The position numbers and the translations under genes were made by a program. 64,000 nt of DNA from Diphasiastrum complanatum (lineage: Eukaryota > Streptophyta > Lycopodiopsida > Lycopodiales > Lycopodiaceae), in assembly GCA_029204225.1 (NCBI GenBank), contig CM055110.1, forward strand, positions 3,166,686 to 3,230,685, given 5' to 3'. Positions 8,636 through 20,561 of the stretch are shown in pieces (within the stretch, counting starts at the first letter, position 1; each line of letters opens with the position of its first letter). The notes beneath the pieces are model-generated. The model was not told the origin of the DNA, made no database searches, and was given only the letters and a program-made list of their open reading frames with translations.

Positions 8636-11600
8636 ATGGCAATGACATTACAGCAAGCTTTAAGAAGTCTCTGCATCAAATCAGGATGGTGTTATGCTGT
8701 TTTCTGGAAACAAAAAAGGCGGAGTAGAATGTGAGTTTTCAATTATTCAACATTTTCACATTTGCTGCTGTATTGGCATGTTTTCTTTTCCCCTTTTTTA
8801 TTTTCTCTCTCTAGAGTGGTTTCACAGCAGAATGCTTTTGAATATTTCATTATCTTTGTGGTATAATAACTGGAAAGAGCTGCCTTTGACATTGTGATAG
8901 GGCAAACGTTTTCGGGTCATTTAGTTGCCGCTCTATGAGATTCTGAAAGTGGTCTTTTAAATTTGACATAGCTTATCACTGCAATATGTAGTTCATTCAT
9001 CTAGCTGAGAATACATCTCTATGAGGGATAGTGGATATGAATTTTCTTTCTATTGCAACTTATATATTGTATGCATTCTTTTCCTTTGCATGCCCAGATT
9101 TTCTTTTCTTTAACCTTCATTCTTATGTTGTTTTTGTTTTGAAGGAGGTCAAGAAAGCTTTTATTTTTAGGCTACAATGAAGGGTTTACTTTAGATCAAA
9201 TAGGCAAAGAATAGCTTTGCTGATGTCTGGTGGGTGGCCTGTGTACAGGGTCCTGACTTATGAAGACGGATATTATGACAATGAAAAACCTATGTCTGCC
9301 TCGAACTGGGCACCTTTGCCTTTAATAATAGGCAATCACATGTCAAGTGAAAATAATGGCATGCATGAGCGTGAGAAGCGTGTCTATGGATATGATGCAA
9401 CTGGAGTTGAAGACCAAATTGGTTTGGCTGTCACTAAGATGTTCTATCATGTTTACTCCTTGGGAGAAGGGTATGCCCAGACATCTACATTAAGCTTTAA
9501 AGCAAGTACTTAAGCAGATCCTTCTGGATAATTTCAGTGCTATAGGCTCCTTTTTGTTTGTTTACTTGTATTCATGTTTCATACGATGCACATATTACAT
9601 GTTCAGTTTTATGATTGTATCAACATAGACTTTATTGTATCAGCATTTCAATCACAAGATTAAAATTTTCCTCTAAATGTCTAGACTGCAACATAGTCGT
9701 CTTGGAGTTTCTGCTGCTTAAAGAGAGGCATCAAAACCACCTCGGTACAAATGGCAGTATCAGTGTTTGGGCCTGGTTTTAGAATCTTTGTAGATGGTGT
9801 TTATGTTTCAAGACAAATGCTGCTTGCAAGTTGCAGGTATTCAGTCTTTTCTGACATTGACAGACGTTGCCTTATACTGAAGTGATGATGTCTGTTTGTG
9901 TAGACACGTCCCACTATTGTAATGTTGGTGGATCTTCAAGTCACGTTTATGAACCATTCTTATTCCCTTGCTATATAAGTATGTATTGTAGAGGAAACTT
10001 GAGTGATTATTCAAGCAATTGGAAACACATTTACGTATTTGTGTGAATTGGTGAGGAACATACATCAATGATCATATTTAGCAGAAATAAAGTGTGACCC
10101 TAAGCTCAATTGTTTAAGGGTGAAATTGGTTGTCCATGGGTCTTTAAGCCTGTGATCTAGCATGCTAAGAGAATAGTTATGCAATCTGCGTTTTAGATTT
10201 GTGTGAGTTTATTCTATGTTTCAAATTTCACTTTTATTCCAGAAATTGATTTGGCTAAATATACGCTAGAAAATTTATGCTAGTTTTTGGAGTTAGAGGT
10301 TGATCTTTGCTTTATTGTGCCTGGGTCTGATAGCTATGCTTATTGAAGAGTTCAGCGATCATAGCAAGATTGCATTCCTTGTTGGTCTTTGCACCCTTGT
10401 GGACATGGGCCAAATATGAAAATAAGAGAAATCAATTTTTTTTTGTGTGTTTAACACCAGTTCATGTTCAAGTAGGAATTGTGACAACAGTGAAGGTATT
10501 TAATGACAGAGTAAATAATCCTGGGGTTCCCAAATGTGAAGCTGATGATGTCTTGGATGTTGCTGAGAGTTGATGCGCGTAGTGATAGAAAAAACATTTT
10601 GACGTAGGTCACAATTATGTTTGCAAAGTTACATTTTTTTCTAACTCCCTCTTGTAAACACTGCATGCAACTTAATGACCTTCAGGGTGTAGGGTTTAGG
10701 GTTCTGGTATCAATCTCTTCCTTACTTTTCGATTAAATGTCATTGCTTGTTTTGTGACTTTCAGAATCATTGGGCGTGTTGCGCTTACGGGAAAGCATCG
10801 GTGGATATTCGGAGGTGAAGATGATGTCCATGCATCTGAAGTAAATACGGTAAGCCTCTTCAAATGTTATGAATGGTGAGAACCTCCCTGCCATGAGGTG
10901 TCCTCGTGGCATCATGTTTTTGTTTGTTTCAGAATTTATCAGTCTTTTGATTAACGGCCGTCAGTTCCAGTAGGTGGTTACTTTGTAATTAATAATATTG
11001 TCAATTTCACTTGACTCCACGCTGATAAATGCATGATAGGGTTGACAGCATTGAGAATGGATGTTTTATTATTCATTCTTGATCAACTGTTCAGCAAAGG
11101 TCGCGACTCATTGCATTTGGAGAGTACATTTTTCCCCGATTGTGATGGGAACCGGACAAAATCTCACACTTTTTTTCTCGTTCATTTTGTGTTTGCAGTA
11201 TCCAGCTGGGTGGGCCAATCAGTTTACAGTTGGAATAAAGGTTGATACATCCTTTTGATATGAGACAAAGAGTTAATAGAATGGACTTTTTGTCATCCTA
11301 GGGACATGATTGAAGTCAAGCTCCTTTTCCTCAAAACTTTTAAATTTCAATGAGTCCAAATTTTGAGCTTTTGAAATCATACATGTTGAGTTCCTTCAGA
11401 CGTTCCTAGGACTGTGTCTGTGTCTTCGACATGAGCACCAAGGTTGAGTTTATCGTTGTAATTTTTAATGCACAACTTCTTTGTTGAACTCAATCTCCTT
11501 GTGACCTTGATTGCAGACAATTGCAGTAGTGGCGGTCCCGCAAGGTGTTGTGCAGCTTGGATCCACATATATGGTAAGTATCCTTTTAGCATGTGTGTAG

Positions 11601-14600
11601 AGAGGGCTTTCAAATTGTAATTTTCTTTATTATTATTCAGAAGATCAATTACAACAACGAAGATTCTTGAGATAGGTGCATTTGGAATCATTATGAATGA
11701 TGTGATTTTACCTGATTTTATTTTTCTTGTTAGTGGGTGTGCTCATTTTCTTTTCAATGAGTTGGAACTTTGTTGTATTGATTTGACACAGGGTTAAGTC
11801 AACAATTCAGAATTTAATGTTAGAGATGTTTTGGAGAAGCAGAATATGAAAACTGGTTACTGAAAGATGGGATACGAGGAATTGAAAAATGACACATCAT
11901 CACAAAAGTAAACTAGCCTATCACAATAGTTTGTTCAAGAAAGGAGAAATTGAGGAAGAAAGCAAACTAGCATTACAAGGTGCCAAAAATTACGTTGGAA
12001 TAGATTACTGTAAGTCCGGGAAATTGTTAAACAAAAAAGGTTTAAATTTGATCTTCAAACAAGTGAGAGTCCTTCTCTCTAGTGTCTTGAAACACATTTC
12101 ACTATAACTTTTCTCCATTTCCGTAAAATGGAGCTGGGGACATTTGTTTCCACATGAAAAAACCTGGAAAAATGCATTTTTCGTTAAGTAAGGTGTGCTG
12201 GTACTAGTCTGTATCATGAAAATAGTTTTGCAGTTTCCTGCAGGCGATACAGAAGGTCTCTTTCATTCAGTGGCAAGTTGGTTACAATATATTCTTCACA
12301 GAATTTCAAAAAGTAAAAAATGGTTCACTGAAAGTTCAAGGTCATCTAGTTGTGTACAAGATATTTGTTTTTGGTTATTGATTAAAGAAAGGATCCAGTT
12401 GAGAAGCAGCTAAAAGTCCATTTCAGTGAATACAAATCTTAAGTTTTCTAATGTACTTTTAAGCCTCAGTATGTAGCTCTTTAGCATTGTCCTAGCGACA
12501 TTGTCACGGTGACGGATATCAGAAAGACCAAGGAAGTTCAAAGGCTTGCTTGCACTAGGAAATTCGTGTAGATTCAACTTGTACTAGGAAATTCGTGTAG
12601 ATTGAATCTACTCTTTTGCTTGTTGATACCTTTATGAGAATAGAGGGAATATTGAAGTTATTACTAGAAAGTGTAGGATCTGCATACAAGTTGTGGAGAC
12701 GATAGTGGTTTATATCTACCAAGAGAAATATTTACATTTTCATACACCATTTGCATGTACTTTGCTCACAATGTTAATGAACATCAGTATCACATATGAG
12801 CCACAGTCGTGAATGATGAATCGAAAGACTGGTCGAAGTTCAAAATCTTGGTTGCTTGGTCAATTTCTCTCCATTTTTTAAAGAATTCTCTCTCCTTCCA
12901 TTTCACTTTTCTCCTACATGCAATCTATGTTATGAACATCAGAAGTACAGCGTGTCTGTGGCATGTTTTTTTTCCTGTATTTCATGTTTCATTTCCCAAC
13001 AGTGCTGGCTTCCCACAAACATATGTCGAAAGCTTGGAGATTTTGCCAATTGAGGTTTGCTTTGCCTATAGCCACCTTCTGTACACGAGTCTTTCCAGTG
13101 CAGAACTAGCTTTTCCTGTTTTAAACTAAAAAAATTGCGGATACAGTTTGCTATGTGAAGAAACACTTGCATTTATTCTCTTATGACATGGCTGGATCAT
13201 GGATGTCCTTTCTGGCCCATTGAGCACTTAAAAAGTTCAAAAAGAAGCCTCAAAGGTCAAAGAATCTAATTTTCAGTAGGGCCAACAAAAACAGTTAGAG
13301 CATACTAGTGATCTCTTACTTTTCTAAGTATCTGTTAGTTTTAATGCTTTCTTGTTAGTCTTAACTTTCAATGACTTGCCTGACAGCTGATAGTTTATTT
13401 TCTGACCTCTAATGTTCAGCTTACAATGCCTGCATGATAGTGTTTTGTTTTGAATGAGTAATATTTGGAATATTATTGTGACTATATATTTTTTCAGCAT
13501 ATTAAGGCATGGTGGATCTTTACAGATCATGGAGGATATAAACTTGGTGGGCCGCATTCGGTCTCTGTTTGCGACTCTTCAAAATGGATCTGGCACCTGT
13601 TTGTCTAAGGCTTCTGAGACTCAAAATAGAACGCCTCATAATGTCCATATGCCTGTTTCTTTGCCAATCGTTGGGTCTATGACGATGCCAGCTGTAGTTG
13701 ATGGACCTTCGAACTTGCATTTGACTAAGTCTGGGCAAGATAGTCTTGTTGATGTCCCTAGGACCGAGTTGAATTCTTTTTGGAGCAATTCACTTGGTGT
13801 AGTTGGAAATGGAAATAATGGCACACATTTTGTTCACCAGCCACAATTCTCGATTGCAGCAAAAGCACCTAGATTGCAAATTGAAAATTCTTTCCACCAC
13901 TCTCAGACTCCACAACTCGCTCAACCATTCACTAGTTTCTCCTCTCAAATTGCTCCTGCACCTAATATAAAATCAGGACTTTCAGGATCTTTGTCACCCA
14001 ATTCGAAGTTCTCATCTTCGTTATTAGGCCATTGGAATATAAATGACATTACGTCTAGTCTCCAGCTTATACCAATCGATTCTGTTAGGAAAGAAAATAT
14101 GCAATGCCCAAGCCTTATTGAAGATTTCACCTTTTCACCTATTATGTCATCATCTGCAGCGATTGTGACCCGCACTGAAGAAACTTCCGAGAATTGTATA
14201 GATGTGGCCGAGATGCTTGCAGAAAATCCACCCAAGAGCAAAATCTCACCCATCAGTAAATGTCAGATTCAAGAGGAGCTTTTCAGCCCACCACTGAAAA
14301 GTGCTTCCATAGCTTCAAGTTCACAGTTGCAGATTCCAGGGTCTGAAAGCATAAAGGTGGATCCTTTTGAAGGTAATCTCTGTGAAGTTGGCTGCTGGCA
14401 AATATAGATCAAAGTAATTGCAATTATACATATTTTATTTAGTTCTAATTTGAAATGTTATTCATGCTTTAAAGTTCTGATAAACATGTGGTCTTGCTCT
14501 CAGTTGTGGCATCCACACCAATTGAACAATGTCAAGGATGGGGAAGGGATATCGTGAACAAGGATACACATTCTTCTTCGGTTGAAAAAGATGCTGAATA

Positions 14601-17600
14601 CAGCATTCCGATAAAGGTTGACTTAAAAGATTCAGAATTAACTTTTAGTGGTGTGTGTGAATCATCGCTCAATGGAAGTTGGCTTGGTTTAGATGTGCTT
14701 GATGATGTCGATGCCTTTGTAGCCTCATTAGCCAAAGATGGCTGTAGTCAAGTAGAACCTGCATCACTGACACATTCACAGCCTAATATGTGTGATGAGT
14801 TATCAGAAGTATTAGCACCAATTTATAAAAAGGGATCCTCCATATATAAAAAGGGATCCTTAAAGGATGGATTAGAGGAATGTGATGAAAATAAGTTTCT
14901 TAGTTCTTTTGAATTTATGGATCCTTTTCAGTCTTGTACAGAACATGGGCTTAGCCAGGCTCTGTTGTCGTCATCATATTTAATAGAAGAAACAATTATG
15001 TCAGAAACCAAAGCAGAACCCTTGCTGGAAGCTATTGTAGCTGGTCTTACAGATGTGCCTAAACCTGTTTGCCCAAATTCAACTAGGAGCTCTCTTTATC
15101 AGACACCGACTTCCACATCCCATACTGGGTCACAAACTAATACTCATAAGAATTTCAACAGCAGTGAAATGGGGTTACCTTTAGCTGACCGGGATGAGAG
15201 CAGAACTTCAGTGACTCACATTCCGCTGAAAAGTTTCACCTCTGGGAAGAGTTTTTTAAGTGGGAGAACTTACGAGACTGACACAGAAGCATCAATTAAA
15301 CTGCGTTCAGTGCAAGAGCTTACAGAGACATCTTCAAGTGTCCATGTTGAAGAAGGGAAGAGCAAGAAGTCTCAAGAGTCTGTAATCACAGAATCACTGT
15401 CGGGCAAAAAAACCGAAGAATCAGGAAAGGGTGGGAGGAAGAGGGTTCGACCTGGTGAGGCATCTAGACCACGTCCAAAGGACAGGCAACAAATCCAAGA
15501 TCGTGTTCGAGAGCTCCGAGAAATTGTGCCTAATGGAGCAAAGGTATTTATCTAGTTTTTTTCTTGATGGTCTGGACATTATTAGTGTTCTCTATGATGG
15601 TAATTTGGGGTATAGGTGTCAAATTTAAGATTGTCTTTGGAGCTTTTATTAAAGCTGAATCTTTCCTTTGTCTAAGCAGTGCAGTATAGATGCTCTTCTG
15701 GAACGGACCATCAAGCACATGCACTTTTTGCAGACTGTTACTCAGCATGGTGGCAAATGGAAAAATAGTGGAGAAGAGGTATTATCAAACTGGTCTAAGT
15801 GTAATGCTGCAGTTTGGAATATTACTTTGCTTAAAAACTTGATTTGATCAGATACCATGATATCTCATAACATTTATGTGATGACTTGAATGTTTGTGGT
15901 AAAAATTTGATAAGGGTGTTGGGTAATCACTTGCGTAATCCTTTAGCTTCTGTTTCTTTCCTGCTTTCCTGAGAATTGGACAAATGGTTTTGTGCGTTAG
16001 CTATTACCTGCACTAGTATCTGGTGGCTGAAGCACTTTACTATTGAACCGCAGTTTGTGTCTGTAAACCATTTGAGATCTTTGTATAGGCAGACAACTTT
16101 CACTGATGAGTGGATGAAATTGCTACTTATCTTTTGGTTTCCATTAACACCTTGTACTGGAACATGAATGTGACAGACACTTAGTCCAGGAGGATGCAAA
16201 TTTCATCACAATTCTTGACACTATTGACTTGAGGATGTAGTTAATTTATCACTGTACCTGATTTTTTTCTTTTTCAAACAGGGTCGGGAGCATGACAACA
16301 GCACTTTACTATTGAACTGCAGTTTGTGTCTGTAAACCATTTGAGATCTTTGTATAGGCAGACAATTTTCACTGATGAGTGGATGAAATTGCTACTTATC
16401 TTTTGCTTTCCATTAACACCTTGTACTGGAACATGAATGTGACAGGCACTTAGTCCAGGATGCAAATCTCATCACAATTCTTGTAGTTAATTCATCACTG
16501 TACCTGAATTTTTTCTTTTTCAAACAGGGTCGGGAGCATGACAGCAGCATTCTTGGAATGGAGCAACTGGAAAATGGAGCTAGCTGGGCTTTAGAGTTGG
16601 GTGGACAGGGTATGGGTTGCCCTATTGTGGTGAAAAATCTGAGTCAGCCTGGACAACTCCTTGTAGAGGTATTCTATGTTTGCAAAGTCACTTCACAAAA
16701 TATATGGAAGTAGAGTTGATACTTTACTGTAAGAAGCAGAATTTGTTGACTCTAGGAAATCTGTTTTACTTGGTACATTGTGATATGCGGAACACCTATT
16801 AGGTAGAGACTACCGACCTAGCACCCTTACCATCACCTGATTTGCAGATGATGTGTGATGAGAAAGGGCTTTTTCTGGAGATAGCAGACACGATCAGGGG
16901 TTTAGGTCTTACGATTCTAAAAGGTGTAATGGAGGCAAGAAATGACAAGATTCAGGCTCAATTTATTGTGGAGGTAACAAATAATTCATTTTTCTACAAA
17001 GATGAATTTTAAGAAGTTTTTTGATAGCTATATGAATTTTGATGTTAGTTGCTCCAATTTTGTTATTTCTTTTACCATGGAGCTCCCAATCGTAATGTTT
17101 TTTTTCCTTCATGTTAATATGATTCAGGAATTTAACCAGATTCTTGCCTTCGTAGCTCAGCAAGATTATGCCAATGATTTGAGGGTGTCAGTCTGGTGAA
17201 CATTGGTGGAAACTCTACTTGTATCGCCATGTAGAATACTGGTCTAGGTGACATGTTCTATATGATTGCGAAGGAGCCTAATTTAGGCATATTATAGTAT
17301 ATGTAGGTTGTTTTTGGATTTTAAAAATTTCTAAGGAGCTTACCTTGACCTGCTTAATTTAATACCAGGAAGATTTTAGATCCACCTAATGCAGTTTTCC
17401 TTCTATGGGCTAGCAAGAAGTTTCCATTAATCAAATTTGATTGCACTGTTTTTTATGAAGGGGTCTCAAATTATATAGTCCGTGTTCTTGGCCATTTTGT
17501 TTTTTGTTACGATTTCACGAGCCCCTAGAGGTTCTATGCTGTTATGAATTGAGTTGATAAATGGCAATACTGTTGACTCTTACTCCTCTCCCCGGGGGTT

Positions 17601-20561
17601 TCTGCACAATCCGAAAAGAAATGCTAGATCTATACTTCTTCATGCATTCTGCACGGCAGCTATGCTTTGTAGGTATATCTTGAGCAAGGTGGAGTGATGA
17701 AAGGTTTTCGTTGTTCTTCTGTGAGGAAGTGGGACTTTATGTGATTTGCTTTGCTCTTTACTGCTAGCCTTCCTTATGACTGAGTTTGCCCTTCACCTTC
17801 AGAGATGTGAGAAACTTAATTCATATGAAAAGTAGTCGGTTGTATCTTGGTGCATGTGACCTAACCTATTCTTGGGCTATCGACAAAAAGGATGTCATAT
17901 CGGGTTGGAACAAGGGAAGCTTTCCCCTTGCACAGTCCTCCCTTTACTATGTGCCTCCAAATAATAGGACTAGAAGAAAGTATACCAAGATAAGTTCAAG
18001 AGGAGACTATTTCCATGGGTTGCACGTCCAACACAAATAATTGTTTGCATAAAAGATCTAGATGTATTGGTCATAATGTTGGTTTCTTGATAGTGCCGTC
18101 TCATCCCTAGACATTGTATTATGATTGTAATGTAATAGTATGCCTCTGCAACCCTTCTTTGGAATGAGAGACTAAAACCACATTGTCCAATAAGTGACTA
18201 AAACCACATTGTCCGCATATAAAGAAATAGAGATCATGATGTCACTCAACCTGCCACACTAACCACCTTCTCTAGAAATCAGTCTCTAGCTCATCAATAG
18301 ATTAACCAAACAAAGTTGGCTTTGTCGTTGTTAGCCTGAAGAGTGAATTTCTGGTCTGATGTATAATAGCAGTCTCTGAAACTTGCTTGGCCCATAGCAT
18401 GCAATTGTTAGTCTTTGCCTTATTGCTGATCGTTGTCTGTAATATATTCCATATACTTTGCTTAGTGAACAAGAAAATGTTGGAAGTTTTGGGAGAAATG
18501 ATAATGCGAACAGGCGTGGGCAGGCTATAGAGAAAAGTGGCATATTGTGACGAAGTATCGAGATCAGGAAGAGCTTGAGGAGGGTTCCTAGGAAGGAATT
18601 TCTGCCAAAAGGCACCAAAGGAGGAGCTAAACAAAACCGAAACATTCTAACATTTTCAGAGATCTCAAAGGCATTCTTCTTATACCAAACTTCAAAGCAT
18701 CTAACATATGCTGGGCGTCACGCAAAAGGTCCTGCATGTTATGTCATGGATACCTACAAAACAAGGAGATGGAGATCATGACAATTTTTATCATACCTCG
18801 TATTTTAGGGTGTTGTTTGGTTGCACAAGGCTTCAAAGAAAAAGTGGGTATTTCTGTTGTGTGAAGAGCACTTGGAAGGAAAGATGAAAGAGTTTTGATT
18901 GAGCTTTCAAAAGTAAACCATGAGTGCAAGGAAGGATGAGACTCTTGGTTTAAAGAGGTGTACTCAAGGTTAGGGATTATTGGATGTGTTGAGCAGGGGT
19001 CCATAAAAGAACCCATATAGAAAATTTTGAAAGGATGGTAAGAAATGCTGGTGGGATAAATTATAAGATTAGAAATAAAAGGATCAAATGCTAGTGATTA
19101 AGTGAAATAATCCACCCCGCGCTAAGTCCTTCACTTTATGGGTGACGTGTAAAACCAGCATACGATGGCTATCCAGACAAGCCATTATAAGTAGCCAGTT
19201 CATGGGATTCACATAAATGCAGTCAATGACCATATTTAGTAATAAGTCCATCAACATCATATGATAATCTTAAAATACCAGAGCCCTCAATGTTAGGAGA
19301 GTGAAAAGTAGTGAGCCATCCTCTTGTTGAACAATGCAGATCATCCATCCTATTTAGGGATAACTGAGCAGCGAGCTAGCGGCTCTTCAAGTTTGTTCTA
19401 GTTTGATGTGGCTATTTTGCCATGACCAATTAGAGCTGGCATATGTTGCTTCCCCACCTGTTTCATGCTATCTAGCTCTTTGAATGACCTTGACTGGATG
19501 GGTTTTGAGGCCAGCACTTATTTCCTTCATTTCCGGAGCTCTTCTTGGGCATTATCTGGAGTACCGAGGATTTACCAGCTTTTTTTTGTGGACTGGAGTT
19601 ATATAATATTGTTCAGTTACAATATATTAGGACTTAATTCAAAATGCTTGTAGATTCTAGGCATGGGGCTCGAGCTCTGTGGCTACTTTGTCACGGTGAT
19701 CCAAGTTGGTGTGCCTTTCTTTATAACTGCTTTCACACTATTTAGCATTAAACTTTCTTGAACATCCTATATTGTACAGCATTGAAAAGTTATGTTACTA
19801 GTTTTCAATGTATCATGAAGTGGAATTCAAGTTTTAGAGTCTGAAGAGTGTTCACCAAGAAGAACTTCATGTAATCATTTTAATTCAGGTTTTCAGCTGT
19901 GCATACTAAGCCACTCTCTTAACAAACTTTGTGCATGATGTTATATTATAGTTTTGAGTCTCCTTAAGTGCTTGATGATATCCTAGAGAATGTTCCAGAG
20001 CCTGATCAGACTTTGTAACTCGGTTGGCTTAGGGAAACTTCAGAGAGTTGATAAGGACTCTGTACCTGTGTTGATTCTGGGTCAGAATTGGTTAAAGCTC
20101 TTTTGCTTATATATATATGTTTTTCTCTTTATGCCAATGGGAGATCTTTCTGTAGTTCAGGTCCTTGAAGTTGGGTTCTGAAGATAATAGTACCATGTCT
20201 GTGAATTGACCGTCACATTCACTAATGTCAGAACCTTTTTCTAAACGCAAATGCCATGATTTTCTGTCTGTGGATCAGGACCTTGAACTTGAGTCAAGAA
20301 AAAAATCGCCCAGAGTTTGTATACAAATAATCTAAGTTAAGTTTATCCCATATTGGTTTGTGTTTGCAGGCTGCAAGGGATGTGCATAGAGTGGAAATTC
20401 TTTGGGCCTTAACGCAGTTGCTACAACCTACTGCCACAACCAGCTCAACTGTAACAAGTCAAGGCTTGGTTGAGTCTCGAAGTTTGGATAGCAGTCCCAT
20501 TATTTCGGTGTTCCGTCAAGACTCTCTAGCTCCACTTTGTATGCGTCAGGGTTTGCGCTAA
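8636..20561 (+). CDS. LHW: LONESOME HIGHWAY-type bHLH transcription factor, 11 coding exons
   Basis: Exons inferred from GT/AG sites, phase and family resemblance: 8636-8730, 9249-9470, 10765-10849, 11199-11240, 11517-11573, 13526-14372, 14504-15543, 15680-15778, 16528-16668, 16848-16973, 20370-20561. They sum to 2946 bases, 981 codons plus stop, all phases consistent. Residues 1 to about 190 form the bHLH-MYC_N domain (motifs YAVFWK, LTYEDGYY, SLGEG, GKHRWIFG). Residues 190-760 are Ser-rich and low in motifs. The bHLH is at about 766-815 (RPRPKDRQQIQDRVRELRE, then the CSIDALLERTIKHMHFLQ helix); its basic region has KDRQ-QDR rather than H-E-R, as in LHW. Residues 846-940 form the ACT-like C-terminal domain (FLEIADTIRGLGLTILKG). 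The start context AAAAATGG is favourable; a second ATG lies two codons on. Known LHW proteins pair with TMO5-type bHLHs in the nucleus to drive vascular cell divisions; the same role here is inference. Length exceeds the usual ~650 residues, mostly in the middle. Confidence 0.9.
12550..12607 (+). repeat. 29-bp tandem duplication in LHW intron 5
   Basis: TTG(C/T)ACTAGGAAATTCGTG... occurs twice in direct succession (12550 and 12579) with few differences. Confidence 0.8.
14821..14862 (+). repeat. 21-bp tandem duplication inside LHW exon 7
   Basis: Two 21-base units (14821 and 14842), both with ATATAAAAAGGGATCC-like sequence, encode IYKKGSS followed by IYKKGSL. The duplication keeps frame and adds seven residues in the low-complexity middle of the protein. 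Confidence 0.85.
16032..16546 (+). repeat. Tandem duplication in LHW intron 8 including splice acceptor
   Basis: Unit 1 is 16032-16300 (269 bp) and unit 2 is 16301-16546. They are near-identical apart from small deletions in unit 2 (about 20 bases of unit 1 near 16220-16240 are absent). Each unit ends with the pyrimidine tract, CAAACAG and the first exon-9 bases GGTCGGGAGCATGACA. The true exon-9 start is taken as 16528 because only that copy reads on into the conserved C-terminal domain. The first copy provides an acceptor at 16281/16282 that leads to an in-frame TAA at 16333-16335. Confidence 0.9.
16974..20369 (+). other. LHW intron 10, 3.4 kb
   Basis: Longest intron of the gene, between the LEIADTIRG exon and the last exon. 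No transposon or other gene recognised in it. It holds a small tandem repeat (GACTAAAACCACATTGTCC at about 18170 and 18196). Confidence 0.7.

Noticed and set aside
9217-9248. LHW exon 2 starting upstream at about 9207
   Set aside because: An acceptor there keeps frame but inserts residues not fitting the family; the acceptor at 9248 joins RSRM to VLTYEDGYY as expected.
17786-18040. Open frame inside LHW intron 10 as an extra exon
   Set aside because: No matching splice phase or resemblance to LHW; exon 10 joins exon 11 directly in the conserved C-terminal domain.
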